From Frateuria aurantia DSM 6220 (GTDB lineage: Bacteria; Pseudomonadota; Gammaproteobacteria; Xanthomonadales; Rhodanobacteraceae): a stretch of DNA of 64,000 bases. The DNA lies in assembly GCF_000242255.2 (NCBI RefSeq), contig NC_017033.1, positions 1,798,001 to 1,862,000 of the forward strand, given 5' to 3'. A program made the translations under genes and the position numbers. Positions 1-7,863 of this stretch are shown here, one piece after another; within the stretch, counting starts at the first letter, position 1, and each line of letters starts with the position of its first letter. The notes below the pieces were generated by a model. It was not told where the DNA came from. It saw only the letters and a program-made list of their open reading frames with translations, and did no database searches.

Positions 1-926
1 ACTTCGGACAGGCCGGCCACCGAGCCGGCCGCGAAGACCGCATAAAGCACGAACTGGCCCAGTACGCCCGGATCCAGGGTCCCGGCGACCACTTGCCGGG
101 CGCCTGCCCACAACACCACGGTGATGGCGCCGAAGACCAGCACGATCACGATCATGGTCAGCAGGGCACGAGTGCTGATGCGCCTACGGGCCGTGGACAG
201 TGCGGCGCGGATGGCTTCCGCATAATGGCGGCTCTCGATGCCTTCGCGGCCATAGGCCTTGACGGCAGCAGCGGCATTCAAGGTTTCGTTGGCGATCGCT
301 GCCGCATCCGCCAGCCGATCCTGACTCTGTCGGGACAGGCGTTGGACTTTGCGCCCGAACAGCATGATGGGCAGCATCACGGCCGGGATCACCAAGGCGA
401 TAAGGCCGGCCAGCCGGGGGCTGGTCCAGACCATGGCGATGGCGGCGCCGACCAGCATGACGGCGCTGCGCAAGGCCACCGAGATACCTGACCCGATCAA
501 GGCCTGGACCACCTCGGTATCGGAACTCAGGCGGGAAATCAGCTCCCCGACGCGACTGCGCTCGAAAAAATCCACGTCCATGCGGATGACGTGGTCGTAA
601 AGTCGTTCGCGGAGTGACGCCAGCGCCCGCTCGCCCAGCAGTGTGATGCAGAAATATCGCCCGGCGGTCGCCACGGCGAGCACCAGCGCCAATCCGAACA
701 GGCCCATGAAGGTGGCATTCAGACTGGCCAGACTGGTGTCCTTGAAACCATGATCGATGATACGTCGCACCATGGCCGGCAGCAGCAATGTCGTGCTGGA
801 GGAAATGGCGAGAAAGATCAGCCAGCCGGCACCAAGATTCTTGTGCGGGCGTAAAAACGGCCATAGCTTCGACAGGGAGGAGGGGCGCCCTTTGGGGCGG
901 CTGGCAGCGTTGGAGCGTGGGGGCAT
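1..926 (-). CDS. ABC exporter, transmembrane part (gene runs off the left edge)
   Basis: About 308 residues are visible, reading leftward from an ATG at 926 with no stop before the edge. The protein begins with a short basic segment and then a membrane domain of the ABC type-1 exporter class, with six hydrophobic stretches and conserved pieces such as MDVDFFERSRVGELISRLSSD and VKAYGREGIES, typical of MsbA/ABCB half-transporters. The nucleotide-binding domain would lie outside the window. Substrate cannot be told; lipid A/drug exporters and peptide exporters share this architecture. No convincing ribosome site precedes 926, so the start is provisional. Confidence 0.85.
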   Translation of the reverse strand, partial: MPPRSNAASRPKGRPSSLSKLWPFLRPHKNLGAGWLIFLAISSSTTLLLPAMVRRIIDHGFKDTSLASLNATFMGLFGLALVLAVATAGRYFCITLLGERALASLRERLYDHVIRMDVDFFERSRVGELISRLSSDTEVVQALIGSGISVALRSAVMLVGAAIAMVWTSPRLAGLIALVIPAVMLPIMLFGRKVQRLSRQSQDRLADAAAIANETLNAAAAVKAYGREGIESRHYAEAIRAALSTARRRISTRALLTMIVIVLVFGAITVVLWAGARQVVAGTLDPGVLGQFVLYAVFAAGSVAGLSE

Positions 927-1275
927 GGAGCCGAATGCCTATTCTCGTCAACAGCTGCCAGCAATGGGGGCATGACGACGAGTTATCAAGGTATTTCAGA
1001 TCTGGTGAGCCATCATGCACTTTACTGTTCCGGGCCTTCCTTTGACGGCACTGTTAGTGCTGGCAGTGGGTGCGGTGGTCGCGGCAGCACAGTCGGGTGC
1101 CGGTGCCCCATGGCGTCGTAGTGTCGTTGTGCGGTGACTGTATCGGTCGGCAAAACATTCTCTGTCGGAGACGTGGAGGTGAATGGAGTCGGTCGGAACA
1201 TGCTGCCCGCTTCCTTGACGGGCGGAGGAGGCGGCTGCGTTGCGAAGATGGACGACGGACCGGTATGCTTTTCCC
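927..1275. other. Intergenic region upstream of the copper genes
   Basis: A 349-base stretch between the divergent ABC exporter and the copper cluster. It must hold the promoter of the cop genes. Apart from the small candidate reading frame at 1015 I see no clear gene, strong sigma-70 promoter or terminator. Confidence 0.5.
1015..1137 (+). CDS. Candidate small membrane peptide (40 aa)
   Basis: An ATG at 1015 preceded by GGTGAG at a six-base spacing opens a 40-codon frame. The peptide has one hydrophobic segment (TALLVLAVGAVVAAA) followed by a basic tail rich in Arg, which is the pattern of single-pass small membrane proteins. I recognise no family. The frame could be chance in GC-rich DNA; its position upstream of the copper genes is the only context. 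Confidence 0.25.
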   Translation: MHFTVPGLPLTALLVLAVGAVVAAAQSGAGAPWRRSVVVR

Positions 1276-1716
1276 ATGTCTATCCTTTCACCACGACAGG
1301 ATTCGTCACGGGTGCTCTGGCTGCTGATGCTGGTGGCTTGGTTGTGTCTGGTGCTGTCACCAGTCCTTCTGCCCGGGCATGGGATGGTCTGCTGCCTCGG
1401 ATCAATGCCTGGTTCGGCGATGCAGATGCCAATGACGGCAAAACTAGTTGCCGCTGATGGCTCAGCGGAATCGGCTCTTGCTGTTGCAAGTCGGGCGATG
1501 CATGTGGATTCGTTCTCTGCAGATAGCGGGCCATATGGGAATTCACCTTCCCATGCCGGCTGCCTTGTATGTGCTGGCGCCGGCTGGATGGCAAGCGCGG
1601 ATTGGGTCGTTCCACTCGCCGCTCTTTCGCCTGACCGTCGGCCTGCCGACAAGGCGGTTGCTCAGGCGCCGGAAGGTAATTGGCGCCGGAGAATGAGGCC
1701 GCCCTCCCTGGTGTAA
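1276..1716 (+). CDS. CopL-like / DUF2946-like small exported copper protein
   Basis: 146 residues. An N-terminal hydrophobic signal or anchor segment (about residues 14-32) is followed by a Met/Cys/His-containing stretch (GMVCCLG, GSAMQMPM, HAGCLVCAG) and a proline/arginine-rich tail. In Xanthomonas a short protein of this kind, CopL, is encoded immediately upstream of copAB and is needed for copper-inducible expression; DUF2946 proteins share the single hydrophobic N-terminus and Cys pair. The start at 1276 is chosen because it opens directly before the signal segment. It ends 59 bases before copA and is probably co-transcribed. The assignment rests on position and composition, not on a strong motif. 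Confidence 0.6.
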   Translation: MSILSPRQDSSRVLWLLMLVAWLCLVLSPVLLPGHGMVCCLGSMPGSAMQMPMTAKLVAADGSAESALAVASRAMHVDSFSADSGPYGNSPSHAGCLVCAGAGWMASADWVVPLAALSPDRRPADKAVAQAPEGNWRRRMRPPSLV

Positions 1717-1775
1717 TTGCTCTCAGCGTGCTTGATCGCGCAGGTCAGGCAATGGCCCTTTCAAGGGTCGAACTG

Positions 1776-3446
1776 ATGATGAGTACACCCATGAAATCTT
1801 TCATATCTGGCGTCGGCCTCGACTTGGCGCGACGTCGTTTTGTGACCGGCCTGGGCTTGGCCGGAGCCGGCATGGTTTTGGCTGGGGATGCCTTTTCACG
1901 TGCCTTGCAGCTGCCGAGGCAGACGCTTCAAGGTCAGCGCTTCGAACTGGAGCTTGGCAGCAAGACGGTGAATTTCACCGGGCGCCAGGCGATGGCGACC
2001 ACGGTCAATGGGCAGCTGCCGGGGCCGCTGTTGCGTTGGCGGCAGGGCGACATGGTCACCATCCGGGTCCGCAACCGCATGGCCGTCGAGAGTTCGGTGC
2101 ACTGGCACGGGATCATTCTTCCTTCGGACATGGATGGAGTGCCCGGGTTGAGTTTCGCCGGCATCGCGCCCGGCGGCGAGTACCTGTACCGATTTCAGGT
2201 CAATCAGTCGGGTACCTACTGGTACCACAGTCACAGCCACTTCCAGGAGCAGACGGGGCTGTACGGTCCCATCATCATCGAGCCGCGGGGGGGCGAGCGG
2301 CATCCGGTGGATCGGGACTACGTAGTGATGCTGTCCGACTGGACGGACAGCGATCCCGACACCGTGTTCCACAACCTGTACCGGCAGGGCGATTACTACA
2401 ACTACGGTAGGCGCACGGCGATGACGACGCTGGAGGAGATCCGTCGCAGCGGATTGAAGACTACCTGGCAGATGCGCAGGATGTGGAACCAGATGCGGAT
2501 GAGCTCGACCGACCTGTCTGACGTTTCCGGCCATCTGTACACCTATCTGATGAACGGGACCAGTCCGGCGGGAGGCTGGCAGGCCTTGTTCAAGCCGGGC
2601 GAGCGGGTGAAGCTGCGTTTCATCAATGGCTCGGCGATGACGATCTTCGATGTGCGGATTCCCGGCCTCCGCATGCAGGTGGTCGCGGCTGACGGCCAGG
2701 ATATCGAGCCGGTCAGTGTCGATGAATTCCGGATCGGGGTGGCCGAGACCTATGACGTCATCGTTGCTCCTGCCGGCGACCGTCCCTGGTCGATATTCGC
2801 CCAGAGCATCGACCGCAGCGGGTTTGCCTGCGGCTCGCTGACCCCGCGTGCCGACTGGCGAGCCGTGCCGCCGGCGATGGATCACCGCGTGCCCTTGAGC
2901 ATGAATGACATGATGGGTGACATGATGGGCGGAGACCGGGTTAAGTCTCCGGCCCTTGGGGTGGAAGTCGACATGCAGGTGCCCACCCCGCGTACCAATC
3001 TGGATGATCCCGGCGTTGGCCTGCGGAGCAACGGCCGTCAGGTGCTCTCCTATGCCGATCTGCATGCCGTCGATGCGCCCATCGCGGAGGAGGTGGACAA
3101 GGAACTGACGCTGCATCTGACCGGCAATATGGAGCGTTATCTGTGGTCGTTTGACGGTGTGCGCAGCTCGCAGGCCGAGCCTTTGCGCTTGCAGCGCGGC
3201 ACCCGTTACAGGTTCCGGCTGGTCAATGACACGATGATGGCGCATCCCATCCATCTGCACGGGATGTGGAGCGAGCTGGAAAATCCGGATGGCGAGTTTC
3301 AGGTGCGCAAGCACACGGTACTGGTGCAGCCCGCGCAGGAGCTCAGTTATCGGGTCACGGCCGATGCGGTGGGGCGCTGGGCCTATCACTGCCATCTGCT
3401 GTATCACATGGAAGCCGGGATGTTCCGCGAAGTGGTGGTGGCATGA
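1776..3446 (+). CDS. copA: CopA-family periplasmic multicopper oxidase
   Basis: 556 residues. A twin-arginine signal (RRRFVTG near residues 20-26, followed by a hydrophobic core) sends the folded enzyme to the periplasm, where this family oxidises Cu(I) and sequesters copper. All four copper-ligand blocks are visible: HWHG at about 109, HSHSH at 151, HPIHLHG at 490 and HCHLLYHMEAGM from 538, the last giving the type 1 Cys/His/Met ligands. A short Met-rich loop (MNDMMGDMMGG) precedes the third domain. Start: tandem ATGs at 1776 and 1779 lie about nine bases after AAGGG; an ATG at 1791 is also possible. copB overlaps the stop. Confidence 0.95.
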   Translation: MMSTPMKSFISGVGLDLARRRFVTGLGLAGAGMVLAGDAFSRALQLPRQTLQGQRFELELGSKTVNFTGRQAMATTVNGQLPGPLLRWRQGDMVTIRVRNRMAVESSVHWHGIILPSDMDGVPGLSFAGIAPGGEYLYRFQVNQSGTYWYHSHSHFQEQTGLYGPIIIEPRGGERHPVDRDYVVMLSDWTDSDPDTVFHNLYRQGDYYNYGRRTAMTTLEEIRRSGLKTTWQMRRMWNQMRMSSTDLSDVSGHLYTYLMNGTSPAGGWQALFKPGERVKLRFINGSAMTIFDVRIPGLRMQVVAADGQDIEPVSVDEFRIGVAETYDVIVAPAGDRPWSIFAQSIDRSGFACGSLTPRADWRAVPPAMDHRVPLSMNDMMGDMMGGDRVKSPALGVEVDMQVPTPRTNLDDPGVGLRSNGRQVLSYADLHAVDAPIAEEVDKELTLHLTGNMERYLWSFDGVRSSQAEPLRLQRGTRYRFRLVNDTMMAHPIHLHGMWSELENPDGEFQVRKHTVLVQPAQELSYRVTADAVGRWAYHCHLLYHMEAGMFREVVVA

Positions 3447-4390
3447 GGCGGGCTGACTGGAAAGTCCGGCTGGCGGGTGTCGGGGTCGGACTGGTGACGC
3501 TTGTGGCCATGCCGGTCCGGGCGCAGATGCAGATGGACATGTCTGGCATGCCGATGGTTTCGAAGCTGGCCGGTCATCAGCATCCGCCGGGAGCACCATC
3601 GTCCGACCGGCCAACGCAGGGCCAGCTTCATCCGCCGGGTGTGCATTCGCATTTGTCCGGTCCCCGCGACGGATTGCCCGCCAACGATCATGTCGCTCCG
3701 ATGGTCTCGGCGGATACCATGCCGCTGATGCCGGCCGACAAGGGCATGGCGATGGGGGATGCCCCCTGGCTGGGCATGTTTCTGGCCAACGAACTGGAGT
3801 GGATCGGCACGCCGCAGGGTCCGCAGGCGGCCTGGGATGTCGAGGGCTGGGCAGGGACTCCCACCCGGCGGCTGTGGGTCGAAAGCGAGGGCGAGTCCTC
3901 GTCTCGCCAGGGCAGCAGCGCGCGTACCGAGCTGCTGTTCGATCAGGCCATGAGCCGCTTCTGGGACTGGCGGGCCGGCTACCGGGTGGATGCTGGTGGC
4001 GGTCCAAGTCGCAGCTGGCTGGCCGGCGGCATCCAGGGTCTGGCGCCGTACTGGTTCGAGATCGAGGCGATGGCTTATGTATCGTCTCAGGGGCGGGTCG
4101 CGTTTCGTTTCGAGGCTCGATATGACATGTTGCTGACCCAGCGCCTGATTCTCAGCCCCAAGTTCGAGACCCAGGTCTACAGTCGGGCTGATCCGCGGCG
4201 CGAGCTGGGAGGCGGACTGTCCGATGCCAATCTGGGCCTGCGTCTGCGCTACGAGTTCAGCCGCAAGTTCGCGCCGTATATCGGCGTGGGCTGGGATCAG
4301 CGCTTTGGCGCCACCGGTTCCTGGGCGCGGCGTGACCAGGTCCGGCTGCGCGGCATCGAATGGATGACGGGCGTGCGGCTCTGGTTCTAG
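3443..4390 (+). CDS. copB: CopB outer-membrane copper resistance protein
   Basis: 315 residues. The ATG overlaps the copA stop (ATGA), so the two are translationally coupled. A signal peptide ending near ARGQ-like VRAQ is followed by a Met/His-rich segment (MQMDMSGMPM, HQHPPG, HPPGVHSH) of about 90 residues that can bind copper. The C-terminal two thirds carry alternating aromatic/polar strands ending in a terminal Phe, as expected for the PcoB/CopB outer-membrane barrel (family name CopB). It acts with periplasmic CopA. Length and order match Xanthomonas copAB. Confidence 0.93.
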   Translation: MRRADWKVRLAGVGVGLVTLVAMPVRAQMQMDMSGMPMVSKLAGHQHPPGAPSSDRPTQGQLHPPGVHSHLSGPRDGLPANDHVAPMVSADTMPLMPADKGMAMGDAPWLGMFLANELEWIGTPQGPQAAWDVEGWAGTPTRRLWVESEGESSSRQGSSARTELLFDQAMSRFWDWRAGYRVDAGGGPSRSWLAGGIQGLAPYWFEIEAMAYVSSQGRVAFRFEARYDMLLTQRLILSPKFETQVYSRADPRRELGGGLSDANLGLRLRYEFSRKFAPYIGVGWDQRFGATGSWARRDQVRLRGIEWMTGVRLWF

Positions 4391-4430
4391 TCGGGGTTTT
4401 GCGAGAGGGGCTTGTCGGGTGTCGAGGAGC

Positions 4431-4462
4431 TTGACTCTGGAGTTCGCTCCAGGGTCTATCAT
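4431..4462 (+). promoter_or_regulatory. MerR-type copper promoter for cueR-ATPase-copZ
   Basis: TTGACT (4431-4436) and TATCAT (4457-4462) are separated by 20 bases instead of 17. The over-long spacer holds a dyad, CTGGAGttcgCTCCAG (4438-4453), placed like CueR/MerR operators. Over-long spacers of 19-20 bases are the hallmark of promoters untwisted by MerR-family activators. Transcription would begin near 4469. Confidence 0.75.
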
Positions 4463-4492
4463 TGGCTTATGACATCAGCGATCTCCAAGCCC

Positions 4493-4918
4493 ATGAGCAT
4501 CGGCAGGCTGGCCACGGCCAGCGGCGTGGCCATCGACACCATCCGCTTCTACGAGAAGGAAGGCCTGTTGCCGCCGGCTGAGCGCTCTGCGGCGGGCTAT
4601 CGGCAGTTCGACGGCCAGGCTCTGCGCCGCCTGCAGTTTGTTCGCGAGGCCAAGCAGCTGGGTTTCAGTCTGGACGAGATCCGTCAGTTGCTGGCCTTGT
4701 CCACCGACCGCGAGGCCGGTGTGCAAGGCGTGCAGCAGCGGGCACGCCAGCGCCTGATCGAGCTGGATCAGCGAATTCGCGAGCTGACCCGCATGCGCGA
4801 GGCGCTGGCCGGCCTGGTCGAGGCCTGTCCGGGACAAGGCGATCCGGAGCATTGTCCGATTCTGATGTCACTGCAAGGACGTGTCTGCCACCCGTCGGAG
4901 TCTGATCGTGAGTCCTGA
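4493..4918 (+). CDS. cueR: CueR-like Cu(I)-responsive MerR-family regulator
   Basis: 141 residues. The N-terminus MSIGRLATASGVAIDTIRFY is the winged-helix MerR DNA-binding motif, then a long dimerisation helix and a C-terminal metal loop, CPGQGDPEHC, with Cys112 and Cys121. E. coli CueR has Cys112 and Cys120, so this loop is one residue longer, and position 77 is Val where CueR has Ser. The gene lies directly behind its own MerR-type promoter and heads the ATPase-copZ unit, which supports copper sensing. An in-frame ATG at 4469 exists but coincides with the predicted transcription start; 4493 matches the family N-terminus. Confidence 0.88.
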   Translation: MSIGRLATASGVAIDTIRFYEKEGLLPPAERSAAGYRQFDGQALRRLQFVREAKQLGFSLDEIRQLLALSTDREAGVQGVQQRARQRLIELDQRIRELTRMREALAGLVEACPGQGDPEHCPILMSLQGRVCHPSESDRES

Positions 4919-7346
4919 CATGCACAGCAGAGAAGCTGACTTTCCGGTTGAAGGCATGACCTGCGCGGCCTGCGCCGCCAGTGTCGAGCAGGTGCTCAAT
5001 CGCCTGCCGGGTGTGAAGGCCCAGGTCAATCTGGCGGCCGAGCATGCGCATCTCAGCTACGATCCGCGGCAAGTCCGGCCGATGCAGTGGCTGGAAAGCG
5101 TACGGCGCGCCGGTTTCGATGTGCCCCGTCGCCAGCTGGTGCTGGGCGTCGAGGGCATGACCTGCAGCGCTTGCAGTGGTGCGGTGGAAAAGGTCTTGCA
5201 GCAATTGCCCGAGGTCAAGGCCAGTGTGAATCTGGCAGCCGGGCAGGTCAGCATCGATTACCAGCCGGCCTTGGTCAGCGAGGCGGAGCTGGAGGATGGC
5301 ATCCGTCGCAGCGGATATATCCCGTTCCAGCAGGTACGGCTGAAAGGCCAGGCACTGGAGGCCAGCGAGGCGGCCGAGCTCAAGGCCTGGCGGCGCTCCC
5401 GGATACAGGCCGTGGCAGCCAGTCTGCTGGCCTTGCCCCTGCTGCTTCCGATGCTGTTGATGTGGGTCCCTGGCGACATGCCTGGCTGGCTTCATGACGG
5501 GCTGCCTCGTGGCTGGCAGCTGGCGCTGGCCACGCCGATCCAGTGCTGGGCCGCGGCCGGCTTCTATCGCGCCGCATGGCGGGCCGTGCGGGGCCGTCAT
5601 GCCAATATGGATGTGCTGGTGGTGCTGGGCACCAGTGCGGCTTATCTCTACAGCCTTGTGCTGACCTTGGGGCGATGGCCGGGTGAAGTCTATTTCGACA
5701 GCAGCGCGGTGATCATCAGTCTGATCCTGTGGGGGCGGCTGATGGAAGGGCGTGCCCGCCATCAGACCACGGCGGCGGTGCGTGCGCTGATGCAATTGCA
5801 GCCGGAGACCGCCCGGGTCGAGCGTGATGGCGAATTGATCGAGCTGGATGTGGGCCGGATCGTGGCTGGCGATGTCGTCCAGGTGCCGGCGGGCGAGCAG
5901 GTGCCGGTGGATGGCCGGGTAATCGCGGGCGAATCCAGCATCGACGTGTCGATGCTGTCCGGCGAAGCCATGCCGGTGGCCAAGTCGGCGGGCGCGATGG
6001 TCCATGCGGCCAGCGTGAATGGATCGGGCTGGTTGCGGGTCGAGGTCACCGGGGTGGGGGGCGATACGCTGCTGGCGAGGATGATCCAGCGGGTCGAGCA
6101 GGCTCAGGGCTCCAAGGCCCCGGTGCAGCGGCTGGCCGACCGGGTCGCGGCCGTGTTCGTGCCGGCCGTTCTCGGGCTGGCCTTGCTGACTCTGGTGGTG
6201 ACCTGGATCTGGAGCGGGCATTTCTCGCTCGCGATGGTCCGCGCTGTGGCGGTCCTTGTCATTGCCTGCCCGTGTTCGCTGGGCCTGGCCACACCGACTG
6301 CCATCATGGTCGGGGCCGGCGTGGCGGCGCGCTCGGGCATCATGATCCGCGATGCCGAGGTGCTGGAGCGTCTGGGCAAGGTCAAGGTGGTGGTTTTCGA
6401 CAAGACCGGGACGCTGACGCGCGGCCGGCCGGCGATCCGGTCCGTGAGGCTTGCGCCGGGTCGCCGGCGTGAACAGGTGCTGCAATGGGCGGCTTCGCTG
6501 GAGCGTGGCTCGGCGCATCCGCTGGCGCGGGCTTTTTTGGACGCGGCCGAGGTCGAGGGCATCGACTTGCTGCCGCTGGAGGCCTTGCGCACCGAGGCTG
6601 GCAAGGGGCTGCAGGCCAGCATGCAGGCTGGTCGGATGCGGCTTGGCCAACTGGAATGGGTCTTGGACGGGCGGCCGGCGCCGGACTGGCTGGACGTTTC
6701 GGGTGATGGCAAGTCGCTGGCCCAGGTGGCTATGGCGGTGGACGGCCGTCTGGTCGCCTGCTTCGAGATTTCGGATGCCTTGCGTGAGGATGCCTTGCAG
6801 GCGGTATCGGCCTTGCGCGACATGGGTCTGCATACGGTCATGCTGACGGGGGATCAGCCGCAGGTGGCGGCGGTCATCGCCCGTGCCACGGGCATTGATG
6901 ACTATCGGGCCGGGGTCCTGCCCGAAGGCAAGGCCGATAGGGTGCATGAATTGCAGCAATCCGCCGCCGGTCCGGTGGCGATGGTGGGCGATGGCATCAA
7001 TGACGGTCCGGCGCTGGCGACCGCTGATATCGGCATCGGCATGGGCGGTGGCTCGATGGTGGCGATCGAGACTGCCGGTGTGGTGCTGATGCAGGATCGA
7101 CTGATGGCGGTAGTGCAGGCGATAGCGTTGTCCCACGCGACATTGCGGACCATCCGCCAGAATCTGTGCTTTGCATTTGGCTACAACCTTGTGGGGATTC
7201 CGCTGGCCGCGTTGGGCTGGCTGAATCCGATGCTGGCCGGCGCGATGATGGCCCTGAGTTCGGTCTCGGTGGTCGGCAATTCACTGCGACTGGGGCGATG
7301 GGCACATCCCGGGATCGATGCCCCGGTTGCGCAATCTGGACACTGA
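4908..7346 (+). CDS. Cu(I)-exporting P1B-type ATPase
   Basis: About 812 residues. Two heavy-metal-associated domains (CxxC at about residues 19-22 and 86-89, both GMTCxxC) precede eight membrane segments. The channel motif CPC is at 454-456, the phosphorylated Asp in DKTGTLT at about 498, and GDGINDGPA marks the hinge of the ATP-binding domain. The family exports Cu(I) from the cytoplasm and is also called copA/copF; I leave the symbol blank to avoid confusion with the oxidase. A GTG at 4908 has CGGAG seven bases upstream; ATG 4920 is the alternative. cueR overlaps by a few codons, so they form one operon. Confidence 0.94.
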   Translation: MSPDMHSREADFPVEGMTCAACAASVEQVLNRLPGVKAQVNLAAEHAHLSYDPRQVRPMQWLESVRRAGFDVPRRQLVLGVEGMTCSACSGAVEKVLQQLPEVKASVNLAAGQVSIDYQPALVSEAELEDGIRRSGYIPFQQVRLKGQALEASEAAELKAWRRSRIQAVAASLLALPLLLPMLLMWVPGDMPGWLHDGLPRGWQLALATPIQCWAAAGFYRAAWRAVRGRHANMDVLVVLGTSAAYLYSLVLTLGRWPGEVYFDSSAVIISLILWGRLMEGRARHQTTAAVRALMQLQPETARVERDGELIELDVGRIVAGDVVQVPAGEQVPVDGRVIAGESSIDVSMLSGEAMPVAKSAGAMVHAASVNGSGWLRVEVTGVGGDTLLARMIQRVEQAQGSKAPVQRLADRVAAVFVPAVLGLALLTLVVTWIWSGHFSLAMVRAVAVLVIACPCSLGLATPTAIMVGAGVAARSGIMIRDAEVLERLGKVKVVVFDKTGTLTRGRPAIRSVRLAPGRRREQVLQWAASLERGSAHPLARAFLDAAEVEGIDLLPLEALRTEAGKGLQASMQAGRMRLGQLEWVLDGRPAPDWLDVSGDGKSLAQVAMAVDGRLVACFEISDALREDALQAVSALRDMGLHTVMLTGDQPQVAAVIARATGIDDYRAGVLPEGKADRVHELQQSAAGPVAMVGDGINDGPALATADIGIGMGGGSMVAIETAGVVLMQDRLMAVVQAIALSHATLRTIRQNLCFAFGYNLVGIPLAALGWLNPMLAGAMMALSSVSVVGNSLRLGRWAHPGIDAPVAQSGH

Positions 7347-7361
7347 AACAGGAGATGCACG

Positions 7362-7574
7362 GTGACGCATATTGAACTGAATGTAGATGGCATGACCTGT
7401 GGCGGCTGCTCCGGCCGCTTGAATCGCGTGCTGCGAGCACGCGAAGGCATCGCCGCTGCCGAGGCCGACCATGCCGCGCACCGGGTGGTGGTGGACTATG
7501 ATCCGGCCCATATCGACGAGGCGCAGATCTGTCAGGCCATCACCGATGCCGGTTTCGAGGTCAGGTCGGGCTGA
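7362..7574 (+). CDS. copZ: CopZ-like copper chaperone
   Basis: 70 residues forming a single heavy-metal-associated domain with GMTCGGC near residues 10-16. It would carry Cu(I) in the cytoplasm to CueR or to the HMA domains of the ATPase encoded 15 bases upstream. The start is GTG at 7362 with AGGAG about eight bases upstream. A typical CopZ/Atx1 length and the third gene of the cueR unit. Confidence 0.92.
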   Translation: MTHIELNVDGMTCGGCSGRLNRVLRAREGIAAAEADHAAHRVVVDYDPAHIDEAQICQAITDAGFEVRSG

Positions 7575-7602
7575 GGGGTTGCTTGAGGGACGCCAGGGGG
7601 GC

Positions 7603-7631
7603 TTGCGTCGGACTCGGGTTTATGGTTTAGT
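7603..7631 (+). promoter_or_regulatory. Predicted promoter of the asnB leader
   Basis: TTGCGT (7603-7608) and TTTAGT (7626-7631) are 17 bases apart. Transcription would start at about 7638, which is the first ATG of the leader peptide, so the leader may be translated from a leaderless message. No Shine-Dalgarno sequence lies in front of that ATG. Both boxes are imperfect. Confidence 0.45.
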
Positions 7632-7637
7632 CCGAGC

Positions 7638-7763
7638 ATGATGATTCTTTCGACTCCGCTGAAATGCACGACGATCCCTTCCGGGTCGGCCGTCTTGGCG
7701 GCCGTCGACAATAACGCGAACAATAATCTTCAGGCTCTCTCGGGCAGGTGGATCTTCGCGTAA
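7638..7763 (+). CDS. Asn-rich leader peptide (41 aa) of a putative asnB attenuator
   Basis: ATG ATG at 7638-7643 opens a 41-residue frame ending in TAA at 7761-7763. Its middle reads DNNANNNLQ: the codons at 7710-7727 are AAT AAC GCG AAC AAT AAT, five Asn in six. The frame ends 22 bases before a 13-pair terminator hairpin and 100 bases before asnB. This is the layout of amino-acid-operon leader peptides (his, thr, leu, phe, trp), where a ribosome stalled at codons of the scarce amino acid prevents termination. I infer that low charged tRNA-Asn raises asnB expression. The peptide has no other recognisable feature. Confidence 0.8.
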   Translation: MMILSTPLKCTTIPSGSAVLAAVDNNANNNLQALSGRWIFA

Positions 7764-7785
7764 TCGAATCAACGATCACGAGATC

Positions 7786-7815
7786 ACAAAGGCCCGCTGA
7801 AGAGCGGGCCTTTGT
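7786..7815 (+). terminator. Attenuator terminator upstream of asnB
   Basis: ACAAAGGCCCGCT (7786-7798) pairs perfectly with AGCGGGCCTTTGT (7803-7815), a 13-pair stem with loop GAAG, followed by CGTTTC. It sits between the Asn-rich leader peptide and asnB. Five bases of its left arm, GCCCG (7792-7796), are complementary to CGGGC at 7741-7745, and AGAG (7801-7804) to CTCT (7737-7740), a candidate antiterminator. A smaller hairpin can form at about 7751-7785 just upstream. Confidence 0.8.
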
Positions 7816-7863
7816 CGTTTCAGACGCTGCAAAACCGACTGACAACAACCCAAGGGGCTTGGC

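Noticed and set aside
1896-4007. A 703-residue antisense frame across copA/copB
   Set aside because: It mirrors real genes in GC-rich DNA, has His/Arg/Pro-rich nonsense composition and no domain.
4665-7136. An 823-residue antisense frame across the copper ATPase
   Set aside because: Same reason: a shadow of strong third-position GC bias.
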